Shown here one piece after another: positions 16,519-25,500 of a stretch of 64,000 nt of DNA. Each line of letters opens with the position of its first letter. Positions within the stretch are counted from its first letter, which is position 1. Both the position numbers and the translations under genes were made by a program. The notes under the pieces are model-generated. The model was not told where the DNA came from, did not search any database, and saw only the letters and a program-made list of their open reading frames with translations. Source of the DNA: TMED27 sp041397865 (GTDB taxonomy: Bacteria; Pseudomonadota; Alphaproteobacteria; Micavibrionales; Micavibrionaceae); NCBI GenBank assembly GCA_041397865.1, contig JAWKVT010000002.1:496001-560000 (forward strand). Reading direction: 5' to 3'.

Positions 16519-17906
16519 CCCCCGCTTCCGGCATAGGGAATATCAACCCCGTCGTCTTTATAAGCATTAAGCTTGTTACGCAGCGTGCGGATCGAAATCC
16601 CCAATATATTCGCCGCATGCGTGCGGTTGCCCAGACAATGCTCCAGCGTGTTCACAATCATATCGCGCTCGACATCGGCAATCGTCCGGCCCACCAGCCC
16701 TTCGACCGCGCCGGGATTTTGAAGCCCTTCGCCCGCCCCATTGCGCCCGCCGCCATCGGAAAGAGAAGCCGCAGATGTCGAGGGTGAGGGGGCTTTATTC
16801 TGAAATTCGCCGTCCGCAAGATGAATAGCATCCGCCTCCAACTCATCCTCGACAGAAATCAAAATCGCCCGGTGCATGGTGTTTTCCAGCTCGCGGATAT
16901 TTCCGCGCCAGCCATAGCCCTGCAACTTCGCCGCCGCCGCCGCCGAAAGCTTTTTCTTATCAACGCCGTTGGCTTCGGCATATTTATCGGCAAAAAACTG
17001 CCCCAGCGTCACAATATCCTTAGGTCGCTCGCGCAAAGCGGGCAGGGCGATATTGACCACATTCAGGCGGAAATAAAGATCTTCGCGAAACTCACCCTTT
17101 TCAACGGATTTCTCCAGATCGCGGTTCGATGTCGCAAGTATCCGAACATCAACCTTCACCGGCGCGTTACTTCCCACGCGTGTCACTTCTTTCTCTTGAA
17201 TGGCGCGCAATAACTTTGCCTGCAACGAAGGATGCATCTCGCTCACCTCATCCAGCAAAAGCGTCCCCGCATGCGCTTCCTCAAACTTGCCGATCCGCTT
17301 GCCCGTCGCGCCGGTAAATGCGCCTTTCTCATGGCCGAACAATTCGGACTCCAGCAAATTTTCTGGAATAGCGGCGCAGTTCACAGCAATAAACGGCCCG
17401 CCGGAGCGTTTGGATTTACGGTGAATATGCTGGCTCATCACCTCTTTACCTGTGCCGGATTCGCCCGTAATCAGTACCGTCGCCTCGCTCGGCGCGATCT
17501 TGTTCGCCAGCTTCACAACCGCCTCCATCGCCGGGTCGTCGGCAATCATCGCGCTTTGCTCTTCCGTCACAGCGGCCAGAACCGCCGCAATCAGCTCCGC
17601 ATCCGGGGGCAGGGGCACATATTCTTTTGCCCCTTGTTCAATGGCCCTCACCGCCGCACGCGCATCCGTGCCGATCCCGCACGCAATCACCGGCATATGC
17701 ACCCGCTCGGCCTCCAGCCGGTCTATAAATTCGCGGATTTTCTGCTTCACATCCACCATGGCAAGGTCCGCACCTTTACCGTTCAGCAAAGCGCCGATCG
17801 CCTGCTCCGTATCCTCGCAGTGAATCACCTTCGCGCCTTTTTGCAACGCGATTTTCCCCGCTTGCGAGATATAACCTTCCAGTTGCCCAATAATCATTAA
17901 ACGCAT
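16515..17906 (-). CDS. flbD: Sigma54-dependent flagellar regulator FlbD
   Basis: 463 residues from the ATG at 17906 (AGGA ribosome site), which gives the typical N-terminus MRLMIIGQLEGYISQA. The receiver-like domain keeps D52 but lacks the acidic pair, as in Caulobacter FlbD, so control is probably by FliX rather than by a kinase. The AAA+ domain has Walker A GESGTGKE, the sigma54-contact loop GAFTGA, and Walker B TLLLDEVSEM. A Fis-type helix-turn-helix is at the C-terminus (NRTHAANILGISIRTLRNKL). Last gene of the fliF operon. Likely targets are the sigma54 promoters before flgB, flgF, flgI and flagellin. Confidence 0.95.
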   Translation of the reverse strand: MRLMIIGQLEGYISQAGKIALQKGAKVIHCEDTEQAIGALLNGKGADLAMVDVKQKIREFIDRLEAERVHMPVIACGIGTDARAAVRAIEQGAKEYVPLPPDAELIAAVLAAVTEEQSAMIADDPAMEAVVKLANKIAPSEATVLITGESGTGKEVMSQHIHRKSKRSGGPFIAVNCAAIPENLLESELFGHEKGAFTGATGKRIGKFEEAHAGTLLLDEVSEMHPSLQAKLLRAIQEKEVTRVGSNAPVKVDVRILATSNRDLEKSVEKGEFREDLYFRLNVVNIALPALRERPKDIVTLGQFFADKYAEANGVDKKKLSAAAAAKLQGYGWRGNIRELENTMHRAILISVEDELEADAIHLADGEFQNKAPSPSTSAASLSDGGGRNGAGEGLQNPGAVEGLVGRTIADVERDMIVNTLEHCLGNRTHAANILGISIRTLRNKLNAYKDDGVDIPYAGSGG

Positions 17907-17968
17907 GCTGTAGTCCTGTTCATAAGTTTCTTGCGAAAGTATAGAATATAACACTCGGCCTGTATATC

Positions 17969-18781
17969 TTATAGCCGGGATAAAAACGCCAAAACAGCAG
18001 CGCCCGCGCCATAGTCATAAATTGTATTATGCTGCGCGTCCTTGAAAACGCTTAAGGTCTTCGGTATCTGCGCGGCTTCGTAAAGCGCAAGCCCCGTCTG
18101 CGCTCCTAACACCTCGTCTTGCCCCGCAATCATAAAAAACTTCGGCGCGTCTATCGCCCCGATTTTATCAACCGAATGGTATTTGTCATGCATCAGCGCG
18201 TCGATAAAAGGAATAAAGAAATATGTCCTGCGCGCAGGGTCCGATAAACGCGCATACGGCGCTTCAAGGATAAGCGCCCGCACATCATACTCGCTCGCCA
18301 TCTGCACCGCTACACCGGTTCCCAAAGACTCGCCGTAAATGATAATATCGCCGCTCTGATATCCGCGCTCATGCAGCCATGCAAAATACGCCCTTCCATC
18401 GCGGTATAAACCGTCTTCCGTCGGCATGGAAGCATTCCCGCCATAGCCTCTATACTCGGCCATCAAAACGCCATAGCCCGCATTGGTATAGTCCGAAACC
18501 TTAAACAAACGGTGGCTGATATTCCCCGCATTACCGTGAAAAAATAAAATCACCGGCTTGTCCGGCGTACCCGGCGGAATAAACCACGCTGAAAGCTTTA
18601 AACCGTCATCCGTGGTGACGGAAATATCCTGCGCAACGCCTTCCGCATTTACCGCCGCTTTATCAGGCATATTTTTATCGGGGAAATAAATGAAAGCCCG
18701 CTGTTTGAAGAACAATAACCCAACCATAGCCGTATAAATGCAGACAACGACAAAAGCGCTTTTAATCGGGATGCTAATCAA
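17969..18781 (-). CDS. Alpha/beta hydrolase (BEM46/YfhR-like)
   Basis: 270 residues. An N-terminal membrane helix (SAFVVVCIYTAMVGLLFF) is followed by an alpha/beta hydrolase fold: oxyanion motif ILFFHGNAGNISHR, AEYRGYGGN, nucleophile elbow GESLGTG, Asp region AGQDEVLG, and His in DAQHNTIYD. Substrate unknown. It overlaps the end of motA by 8 bp and precedes flbD by 62 bp, an unusual guest in a flagellar operon. Confidence 0.88.
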   Translation of the reverse strand: MISIPIKSAFVVVCIYTAMVGLLFFKQRAFIYFPDKNMPDKAAVNAEGVAQDISVTTDDGLKLSAWFIPPGTPDKPVILFFHGNAGNISHRLFKVSDYTNAGYGVLMAEYRGYGGNASMPTEDGLYRDGRAYFAWLHERGYQSGDIIIYGESLGTGVAVQMASEYDVRALILEAPYARLSDPARRTYFFIPFIDALMHDKYHSVDKIGAIDAPKFFMIAGQDEVLGAQTGLALYEAAQIPKTLSVFKDAQHNTIYDYGAGAAVLAFLSRL

Positions 18782-19622
18782 AATAACGAATACGCTTTGC
18801 TGGAGGAAGCTCTGAGTTCAAAAGCATTTCAAGCTTCCGCGGGTTTTCCTGCCGCGCAATGGAAACAGCGGAGATTTTAATCAGATTTTTAATCAGCGCT
18901 TCGTCATTGGAACGCTTCTCTAGCTTCACTGACAGCGGCGCCATAACAAGCGTCCCCAAAATAGCCCCGTAAAAGGTCGTCAGCAAAGCCACCGCCATCG
19001 CCGGACCAATCGCCTCGGGGTTTTCCAGATCCGCAAGCATCTGCACAAGCCCTACCAAAGTTCCGATCAGCCCCATCGCCGGTGCCACTTCCGATGCGCG
19101 GCGCGTCACGCTGGCCGAGCGCTTATGACGATCAAACTCCGCCTCAAGCTCCTGCGTCAGCAAAAACTCGATATCATCGGCGTTAAAACCGTCAATCACC
19201 ATTTGAAAAGACCGGAACAAAAACGGATTTTTAAGAAGCTCGCCTTCATGCGTCGAAAGTGCCAAAACCCCTTTTTTCTTGGCAATAACCGACAGGCTGA
19301 CAAGATTCGAAGCCATTCCTCTGGGGTCCCATTGCTTCTGAAAGATGGAATGGCCGATAAGCGCTCCGGTGGTTTTTAATTCTTCGGCTGTATAGGAAAC
19401 CGCTGTCGCCGCCATCGTACCGAAAAGTACGATCATCAAAGACGGCACGTTAAAGAAATTCGCATTCCCCGACCCCATAAGAATCGCCCCGACAATCAGC
19501 CCGAACGCAAAGATAAGCCCCAATATGGTTGCAAGGTCGGCTTTAGATTCCGCCCGCGGCACACTGACAACGGGCAAAGGCCCGACATCGGCGCTTTCTT
19601 GACTGGCTGCGGCATCACTCAT
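18774..19622 (-). CDS. motA: Flagellar motor stator protein MotA/PomA
   Basis: 282 residues from the ATG at 19622; a TTG at 19628 has better spacing to AAGGA and may be the true start. Four membrane helices: ATILGLIFAFGLIVGAILMG, SLMIVLFGTMAATAVSY, and after the cytoplasmic loop APAMGLIGTLVGLVQML and AVALLTTFYGAILGTLVMAPL. The loop carries the charged residues that meet FliG. It forms the ion channel with MotB; the MotB genes lie 26 kb away at 44613-46141. Its place between fliN and flbD is unusual. Confidence 0.94.
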   Translation of the reverse strand: MSDAAASQESADVGPLPVVSVPRAESKADLATILGLIFAFGLIVGAILMGSGNANFFNVPSLMIVLFGTMAATAVSYTAEELKTTGALIGHSIFQKQWDPRGMASNLVSLSVIAKKKGVLALSTHEGELLKNPFLFRSFQMVIDGFNADDIEFLLTQELEAEFDRHKRSASVTRRASEVAPAMGLIGTLVGLVQMLADLENPEAIGPAMAVALLTTFYGAILGTLVMAPLSVKLEKRSNDEALIKNLIKISAVSIARQENPRKLEMLLNSELPPAKRIRYFD

Positions 19623-19660
19623 ATCCAAAACAATCCTTGTTTGATCCCGGCCTGTCAGGG

Positions 19661-20083
19661 TTAAGCCCGGTCCGATTTCACAATTTCCGTCATCGTCACG
19701 CCAAGCTTGTCTTCAACCACAACAACCTCGCCGCGCGCAACCAAACGGTTATTCACGTAAATATCAATCGCTTCACCGACTTTACGATCAAGCTCGACAA
19801 CCGCGCCCCGGCCAAGCTTCAAAAGCTGGCTGACCTGCATGGTCGAGCGCCCTAAAACAGCGGAGATCTGAACCGGAATCTCATAAATCGCCGTAACATC
19901 GCTGGCCATCGGCTCACCGATTTCGTAATTCTGCTCTGTGTTCATTTCCGCGCCTTCTGCGGCTTCGATCTCCTCAAGCCCCATGCCTTGCGGCGCTTCA
20001 TCAAACATGCTGTCAACGCCAGCCTGATCTACGGCGCCGCCCGCGTCACCGCTTTCGTCATCTGTCTGGTCATCATCACTCAT
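19661..20083 (-). CDS. fliN: Flagellar switch protein FliN
   Basis: 140 residues from the ATG at 20083, preceded by GAGGAG. An acidic disordered N-terminus (about 55 residues) is followed by the SpoA domain: YEIPVQISAVLGRSTMQVSQLLKLGRGAVVELDRKVGE and VNNRLVARGEVVVVEDKLGV. It builds the lower C-ring with FliM and docks FliH. Start overlaps the fliH end by 8 bp. Confidence 0.95.
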   Translation of the reverse strand: MSDDDQTDDESGDAGGAVDQAGVDSMFDEAPQGMGLEEIEAAEGAEMNTEQNYEIGEPMASDVTAIYEIPVQISAVLGRSTMQVSQLLKLGRGAVVELDRKVGEAIDIYVNNRLVARGEVVVVEDKLGVTMTEIVKSDRA

Positions 20084-20825
20084 CAAGCTTCTCCTCTGGC
20101 CCGCGGCGTTCATCTACCGGTTTGTCGGCCTTCATAATGCTGGCCACCTCATGCGCCACGACCTCTTTATCATGACCTGTCGCTGCGCTTCCTGCAAGCC
20201 CGTCTTTCAGAATGCCCAGAACTTCCTCGGCTGCCGCGTTCATATCATGCAAAGCGCCGCCATGGTCCCATGAAAGCTTGCACGCCGCCGCGCCCAGTGT
20301 TTCATCGCCAAGAACTTCGAAGCGTATATCCGGGTTTTGCGTCTGTAACTGCCGCAAAAAATCCGTAACCCCTTCGGAAGATGCCGGGTGAACCCGAACC
20401 TGAACGCTGGCTTTGCCGCTATGTCTGCGCAAAACAGTTTCAAGCGCGCCGCTTAATTCCTCAAAGCCGTGTTTTTCCGCCATATAGGGAAAGAGCTTTT
20501 CAAAAACCTGCCGCGTCAGCTCCACCGCCTCGCGCTCGTAAAGTTTTTCCCGCGCCGTTTCCTGTGCAAACAATGTACGCATGTCTTTTGAAAGCGTATC
20601 AAGAACAATGGAAAGCTTGTGCTCGCGGCTGTCTGTCGCCTCCTGCGCAGCCTGCGCGCGGCCCCTTTCAAAAGCATCTTTTTTGGCCGCTTCAAGCTCG
20701 GCTTCACTAAAAACCACAGGGATATCCTCGCCCTCCGGAAACCCCTCGATATTGCCGTGTTCGTCGAATATATTCTGATCGAAAAGAAACTTTTCCTTGG
20801 TATCAGCCGCCATATTTCCGGTCAT
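20076..20825 (-). CDS. fliH: Flagellar export ATPase regulator FliH
   Basis: 249 residues. Helical middle with charged coiled-coil pattern (EAELEAAKKDAFERGRAQAAQEA) and a C-terminal globular domain (VQVRVHPASSEGVTDFL, DETLGAAACKLSWDHGGALHDM), the usual FliH/FlbE layout. It tethers FliI to FliN and inhibits its ATPase. Position between fliG and fliN is the classic order. A downstream in-frame ATG at 20813 is possible. Confidence 0.9.
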   Translation of the reverse strand: MTGNMAADTKEKFLFDQNIFDEHGNIEGFPEGEDIPVVFSEAELEAAKKDAFERGRAQAAQEATDSREHKLSIVLDTLSKDMRTLFAQETAREKLYEREAVELTRQVFEKLFPYMAEKHGFEELSGALETVLRRHSGKASVQVRVHPASSEGVTDFLRQLQTQNPDIRFEVLGDETLGAAACKLSWDHGGALHDMNAAAEEVLGILKDGLAGSAATGHDKEVVAHEVASIMKADKPVDERRGPEEKLDE

Positions 20826-20856
20826 TCTTTATCTTTGTAATGCTTGGGCTTCGCCC

Positions 20857-21876
20857 CTAATAAATAAGTTCGTCCTCTGAATCGCCGCTGGCGATAGTAA
20901 TCTCACCGCGCGATTCAAGATCCTTGGCCACGTTCACCACATATTGCTGGGCCTCTTCAACATCCTTAAGCCGCACAGGCCCCATCGCAGCCATGTCTTC
21001 TTTCATGATTTTTGCGGCGCGCTCCGACATGTTGGAGAAGAACAGATCTTTGATAACTTCGGTCGCACCTTTCAGGGCCGTCGGCAGCTTGTCTTTGTCA
21101 ACCGCGCGGATAAGCGTCTGCACCGAAGCCGGATCAAGGTGAGCCAGATCTTCAAATGTAAACATCAGGGATCGAATTTTCTCCGCAGAATCCGGGACGG
21201 ATTTTTCCAGTTCGTCCATAAAGCGCGTTTCAACCGAACGTTCCATATTGTTGAAAATATCGGCAATAAGCTCATGAGAATCTTTTTTCTGCGTGCGCGC
21301 CAGATTTGTCATGAACTCTTGCCGCAAGGTGCGCTCAACTTCATCAAGAATATCTTTTTGCACCACTTCCATGCGCAGCATCCGGTGAATAACCTCCAAC
21401 GCAAAATTTTCCGGCAGCATAGCCAAAACGCGGGCCGCATGATCTGTCTGAACTTTGGACAAGACAACCGAAACCGTTTGCGGATATTCTTTTTGCAGGA
21501 AGGTCGCCAAAATTTCTTCATTCACATTGCCCAGCTTTTCCCACATCGTCCGCCCCGCCGGACCGCGAATTTCTTCCATGATGCTGTCGATACGATCACC
21601 GTTCAGCCCGGCCTTGGCCAGCAGGCGTTCCGTGCTGCTGTGTGTCCCGATCAGAGCGTTGGTGGAGCTCATCTGCTCTGCAAAATCAACGAAGAGCCGC
21701 TCAATAACGCCGGGGCTGACTTTCCCGAGATTGGACATGGTCTGGGAAATCTCCAGAATTTCATCATCATCCATCTGCTCGAAAATTTTGGAGGTCTGTT
21801 CCTCCGACAAAGACAGCAAAAGAATCGAGGCCTTTTCAGGACCGGTTAACGTTCTATAATCCTCACGTACGCGCAT
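20857..21876 (-). CDS. fliG: Flagellar switch protein FliG
   Basis: 339 residues from the ATG at 21876 (a GTG lies directly before it); AAGGG at the right spacing. All three FliG domains are visible: N-domain (LTGPEKASILLLSLSEEQTSKIFEQMDDDEI), middle domain with EHPQ-like KEYPQTVSVVLSKV, and C-domain with the charged torque helix (ALKGATEVIKDLFFSNMSERAAKIMKEDM). It rotates with the MS-ring and converts stator force to torque. Confidence 0.97.
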   Translation of the reverse strand: MRVREDYRTLTGPEKASILLLSLSEEQTSKIFEQMDDDEILEISQTMSNLGKVSPGVIERLFVDFAEQMSSTNALIGTHSSTERLLAKAGLNGDRIDSIMEEIRGPAGRTMWEKLGNVNEEILATFLQKEYPQTVSVVLSKVQTDHAARVLAMLPENFALEVIHRMLRMEVVQKDILDEVERTLRQEFMTNLARTQKKDSHELIADIFNNMERSVETRFMDELEKSVPDSAEKIRSLMFTFEDLAHLDPASVQTLIRAVDKDKLPTALKGATEVIKDLFFSNMSERAAKIMKEDMAAMGPVRLKDVEEAQQYVVNVAKDLESRGEITIASGDSEDELIY

Positions 21877-21891
21877 CACAAACCCTTTAGC

Positions 21892-23541
21892 TTAACTCTC
21901 TTGTGTCATCCAACTGCGGATAACGGAAACTGTTTCCTGAGGATGGCTGTCGATAATTTCCTCAACCTTGCGGACAGAGGAGGACTTAACCTTCCCCTCA
22001 ACCCCTTGAATATCAATAAGGGATTCCTCTTGCTCTTCCGCCATGTTTCCCGGGCTCAAGCTCCCGCTCGGTCCTTGAAGCGCAGGCTGCGAAGGCCGCA
22101 TCGCCAGAAGGTCCGCATCCAGCTCTTCATCTTCGCTTTTACCCTCCACGGCCAGCAGGCGCGAAACCATGGGCTGAAGTACAAGCAGGATAACCAGTAC
22201 AATCATGATACCGATAAGGATGACCTCCGCCGCATCAATAAGGTCCGCTTTTTGAAAGCCGAAGAGCATGCTTTCGTCAACAGCCTCTTCATTCGTATCC
22301 ACCTTGGCAAATTGCAGGTTTTTAACGGTAATCAGGTCGCCGCGATCCTCGTCAAATCCCACCGCGCTGCGCACAAGTTCTTCAATCTCCGCAAGCTCTT
22401 CTTCCGGGCGCTCTTCATAAACGCGCTCGCCTTCTTCGCTTGTGGTATAACGGCCATCGACCAGAACACCGATGGAAAGCCGCTTGACCTCTCCAACTTC
22501 CCGAACCGTGTTGCGTACCGTACGGCTGATCTCGAAATTCGTAACTTCTTCAATGCGGTTGCTTTCTTCGGTCGGCGCGGTGTTCGAAAGTAAATCGCCG
22601 CCAACGCCGGGCAGATTGTTTTGAACACTGATATCTTCCGCTGACGGCTCACGCTCCGTGTTGCTTTCTTCGCTGACCTGTGAAGAGCGCACAACCTGCC
22701 CCTCGGGGTCGAACACCTCTTCGTTCATGCTCACACGATCAAAATTCACTTCTGCGGTAACGATAGCGCGCACTTTGCCAAAGCCGACAATACGGCTAAC
22801 CTGATCCTCAATCTTTTCCGTCAGGCGCGATTCATAGCCCCGGCGCATCTCCTCGGCTTTGGCTGATACGATATTCTCCTGACTCTCGCTGCCGTCGCCG
22901 CGTGCTAGCAGGTTGCCGTTGCTGTCGATGATTGTAACATTCGCGGTTTTCAGATCCGGCACAGCTGAAGAAACCAGAGACTGGATCGCCAGAATCTGCT
23001 CGCGTTCTATATGGGCGCCGGGCCGAATGCCGAGATAAACACTCCCGCTGGAGGCCCGAGATTCCCGGCTGAAAAGTTCACGCTGCGGCAGCACCAGATG
23101 AACGCGGGCGCTGCGCACCGAATCCAGAGAACTGATCGTCCGGGCCAACTCGCCCTCAAGCGCGCGCACCTGATTGATGTTTTGCACGAAATTCGTCGTC
23201 CCGAACGTGGATTGTTTGTCAAAAAGTTCATACCCCAAAGACCCGCCATTGGGCAGTCCGGCCTCGGCCAGCAGTAGCCGGGCCCGCCCGACCTCCGTTT
23301 CCGCGACAACAATCCGTCCCCCGTCGGGGGACACGTTGTATTTAATGCCGCTTTCCTCAAGCTTGGAGGCGATAGCCCCTGAATCCGCGGAGGAAAGGTC
23401 ACTGTAAAGCAGCTTCATCTCGGGGCTGGAGACACGAACGGAAATAAAAATGAAAAACAACACCAGCCCGGCGAGAATCGCCGCCATAACGGCCAGACGG
23501 GAAGGGCCAAGCTGTCTCAATGTTTCAGTAAAACTACTCAC
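21892..23541 (-). CDS. fliF: MS-ring protein FliF
   Basis: 549 residues. First membrane helix near the N-terminus (LAVMAAILAGLVLFFIFISV), then ring-building motifs (IKYNVSPDGGRIVVAE, ALEGELARTISSLDSVRSARVHLVLP), a low-complexity periplasmic part, a second helix (AAEVILIGIMIVLVILLVLQPMV) and a C-terminal tail that binds FliG (VRKVEEIIDSHPQETVSVIRSWM). First gene of fliF-fliG-fliH-fliN-motA-hydrolase-flbD. Confidence 0.97.
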   Translation of the reverse strand: MSSFTETLRQLGPSRLAVMAAILAGLVLFFIFISVRVSSPEMKLLYSDLSSADSGAIASKLEESGIKYNVSPDGGRIVVAETEVGRARLLLAEAGLPNGGSLGYELFDKQSTFGTTNFVQNINQVRALEGELARTISSLDSVRSARVHLVLPQRELFSRESRASSGSVYLGIRPGAHIEREQILAIQSLVSSAVPDLKTANVTIIDSNGNLLARGDGSESQENIVSAKAEEMRRGYESRLTEKIEDQVSRIVGFGKVRAIVTAEVNFDRVSMNEEVFDPEGQVVRSSQVSEESNTEREPSAEDISVQNNLPGVGGDLLSNTAPTEESNRIEEVTNFEISRTVRNTVREVGEVKRLSIGVLVDGRYTTSEEGERVYEERPEEELAEIEELVRSAVGFDEDRGDLITVKNLQFAKVDTNEEAVDESMLFGFQKADLIDAAEVILIGIMIVLVILLVLQPMVSRLLAVEGKSEDEELDADLLAMRPSQPALQGPSGSLSPGNMAEEQEESLIDIQGVEGKVKSSSVRKVEEIIDSHPQETVSVIRSWMTQES

Positions 23542-23817
23542 GAATATCCGACCTTTTATCTTTTTGTTTTCACGCGGGCTGAAATCCCCGGAGGATCGGG
23601 GATGCCTGAACAGATATAAAGTTTACCCTTCTTTTCGAATCGGGAAAACCCTTGCTCTTACCATTATAGCTGTTTTTCGGCGGTATTTCCATTCATCTAT
23701 ACATCTAAAATATTATGAAAAAACAATTTTTCGGGGAAATAATGAAAAAAAACCGCGTTTTCTTAAAGGGATGATGTAAAAAACAGAGTTTTCAAGTGGT
23801 TGCGGGTGGGGTGCACG
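23542..23817. other. Upstream region of the fliF operon, no gene
   Basis: AT-rich spacer. In the presumed fliF leader there is one hairpin, ATCCCCG (23584-23590)/CGGGGAT (23597-23603). I see no TTAA-N7-TTAA site and no convincing sigma54 or sigma70 promoter on the minus strand, so how fliF is transcribed cannot be read from the sequence. Confidence 0.5.
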
Positions 23818-23868
23818 TGGCAGGCAATGGGCTGCTTTCTTGACTTTTGTGTCTGTATAAGGTAACAT
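23818..23868 (+). promoter_or_regulatory. Two overlapping promoter candidates before the FlaG-like gene
   Basis: A GG-N10-GC match (TGGCAGG at 23818-23824, GGGCT at 23829-23833) resembles sigma54 with three mismatches. Right behind it lies TTGACT (23840-23845), 17 bp, TAACAT (23863-23868), a fair sigma70-type promoter. Which one is used is open. Confidence 0.4.
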
Positions 23869-23929
23869 AATAGTAGGGTATTATACGTGTTTCTATAGAG
23901 ATGCGTTAATTAGGTTAGGATTTTAAACG

Positions 23930-24433
23930 ATGATTGAAGCTGTAAATTCAGTGATATCAAATGCAGGACTGGCCCGCGGTGTCGCGGTACAGGCCGCAAC
24001 GTTGAATTCCTTTGCCGCCGATCAGGAGGCGATAGAGACGGTCGCACGTGCGCCTGTCGCGCCCTTCATTAGTCCCTATATCTCTGTTGATACGAATTTT
24101 GATACCGCTGTCCTGCAAATCAGGGATTCGGATACGGGTGATGTTTTGAAGCAATTCCCCTCTGAATCAACATTGCAGCAAAGACGCGCACAGGCGGCCC
24201 GTCAGGAATCTCAAAGCCTTCAGGCGCAATCGCGTGAAACGAGAGAGGCCTCCTCGCAGCCTGTTCACCTCCCTGATACGCCGTCCACGACATTTCAGGC
24301 GCAGCAGGTCGCGCAACAAAGCGCAACGCCTCCCGTCGCTGCCGGTGGCGAGGCGCAAGCGGCAATAGCGGCGCTGAGCGCCGGTGCGCAATCCGGACAG
24401 GCCGAAAGCGGCTCTGTAAACGTAACGGCTTAA
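23930..24433 (+). CDS. FlaG-like protein
   Basis: 167 residues. Residues about 46-80 (PYISVDTNFDTAVLQIRDSD, then TGDVLKQFPSE) match the core of FlaG-family proteins, which in other bacteria affect filament length. The remainder is Gln/Ala/Ser-rich and disordered, longer than a usual FlaG. It is a single gene with its own promoter candidates and terminator, between fliF and flaF on opposite strand to both. The assignment rests on the short core motif and on the flagellin context. Confidence 0.6.
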   Translation: MIEAVNSVISNAGLARGVAVQAATLNSFAADQEAIETVARAPVAPFISPYISVDTNFDTAVLQIRDSDTGDVLKQFPSESTLQQRRAQAARQESQSLQAQSRETREASSQPVHLPDTPSTTFQAQQVAQQSATPPVAAGGEAQAAIAALSAGAQSGQAESGSVNVTA

Positions 24434-24458
24434 GCTTTCCTAAGCGGATAAAACGAAG

Positions 24459-24483
24459 CGCTTCAATCCCGAAGCGTTTTTTT
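24459..24483 (+). terminator. Intrinsic terminator of the FlaG-like gene
   Basis: Stem CGCTTC (24459-24464)/GAAGCG (24471-24476) followed by seven T (24477-24483). Confidence 0.75.
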
Positions 24484-24503
24484 AAAGGCGAATGATTTGC
24501 TCA

Positions 24504-24935
24504 TTATTCTCCGCCCCCTTCATTTTGCACGCTGGGTTTTGTCATGAGGCCCGCCGCGATCTCGCGGTTGATATTGACGAGAACATCCAGCTTGTGCTTC
24601 TCCGGCTTGGCCATAATTTCAAGCTCACGCTTAAAAATAAAATTCGCGAGATTGATAATATTGCTGCGCAGATCGTTAGGGCGGTTCCCTTCCGGGTTTT
24701 CAAGCGCGGTGTCGTAAAAAACCATCCAGATCTGGCGGTTGTACTTTAACGTGCTTTCAAGAATTTCCGGGCTGATATTCTCCCAGCCTTCTTGAAGATC
24801 TTTAATCATATTCGCCGCTTTCAGCAAAATGCGCCCCTCAAGCTCGCGCTGGTCGGGCGTATGCTTTTGCGCATTATCGCCATAAGCGCCCGCAGCCTGA
24901 GCATACGGGTTATTTGACGGAGGATTGGAGGGCAT
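24504..24935 (-). CDS. flaF: Flagellar biosynthesis regulator FlaF
   Basis: 143 residues. Begins MPSNPPSNNPYAQAAGAYGDNA (the YAQAA motif is a FlaF hallmark), then RELEGRILLKAANMIKDLQ and NRQIWMVFYDTALENPEGNRP. In alphaproteobacteria FlaF favours flagellin synthesis and secretion, opposing FlbT. Its start overlaps the end of flbT by 26 bp. Confidence 0.93.
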   Translation of the reverse strand: MPSNPPSNNPYAQAAGAYGDNAQKHTPDQRELEGRILLKAANMIKDLQEGWENISPEILESTLKYNRQIWMVFYDTALENPEGNRPNDLRSNIINLANFIFKRELEIMAKPEKHKLDVLVNINREIAAGLMTKPSVQNEGGGE

Positions 24936-25311
24936 TCTCTATCAGCTCCCTTTCGTGGTCTATAAGTTGTTTGGAAAGCTTGAGAGCTTTGTAATAGCTG
25001 CCGCTGATAATATGCTCGTTAATCTGCATAAAGAAAAACGAACTGGACGGAGAAGCGCTTTGCACGTCCCGTACGGCGTCAAAATATTTTTCGTGGTACT
25101 GATCCGGCGCATTGGCCAGATACATGCATTGCACAAGGAAATAAATACGCTTACAAGGCGTATCGGCGTCCTGCTCCTGCATAACGTCTTTCTCGCGCAT
25201 AATCGGCGCGTCTCCGGCGATATGAAGCCGCGTACGCTGGGTGCCGTTGGTGATAACGGCTTCACCGATAAGAATTTTTTCATTGGGTTTGAGATCAATA
25301 ACAAGAGCCAT
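24910..25311 (-). CDS. flbT: Flagellin translation repressor FlbT
   Basis: 133 residues. MALVIDLKPNEKILIGEAVI is typical FlbT, with IYFLVQCMYLANAPDQY and FFMQINEHIISGSYYKALK. FlbT binds the 5' leader of flagellin mRNA in Caulobacter and destabilises it until the hook is complete. Co-transcribed with flaF; the flagellin gene is next upstream on the same strand, separated by a terminator. Confidence 0.94.
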   Translation of the reverse strand: MALVIDLKPNEKILIGEAVITNGTQRTRLHIAGDAPIMREKDVMQEQDADTPCKRIYFLVQCMYLANAPDQYHEKYFDAVRDVQSASPSSSFFFMQINEHIISGSYYKALKLSKQLIDHERELIENALQSSVK

Positions 25312-25358
25312 GGAGTTCTTCCTTTCGCTTCGAAGCTCGGCCTTCTGCCTATCTTTTT

Positions 25359-25386
25359 ATTATAACATGTTTTCCGGCTGTAAGAA
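25359..25386 (-). promoter_or_regulatory. Putative promoter of flbT-flaF
   Basis: On the minus strand: TTCTTA (25386-25381), 16 bp, TATAAT (25364-25359) with an extended TG-T before the -10 box. It lies between the flagellin terminator and the flbT start, so the regulators can be made independently of flagellin. Confidence 0.55.
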
Positions 25387-25439
25387 CATAAAAAACGGGT
25401 CGCCGTAGCCCATAAAGATGGGCGTAAAAACGCAGCAAC

Positions 25440-25470
25440 AAAAAAGGCCGGAAATTCTTTCCGGCCTTTT
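25440..25470 (-). terminator. Intrinsic terminator after flagellin
   Basis: Perfect 13 bp stem AAAAGGCCGGAAA (25442-25454)/TTTCCGGCCTTTT (25458-25470) with a 3-base loop, and a T-run on the minus strand. It lies 30 bp after the flagellin stop. Confidence 0.88.
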
Positions 25471-25500
25471 GTCGATCGGGCAATGCCCTTAATTTTACGA

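Noticed and set aside
20944..21849. 301-codon open frame antisense to fliG
   Set aside because: Its residues mirror fliG codon bias (many His, Arg, Phe, Asn) and there is no ribosome site; fliG is clear on the other strand.
23542..23817. CtrA or sigma54 site for fliF
   Set aside because: No TTAA pair with 7 bp spacing and no GG-N10-GC of good quality on the minus strand.
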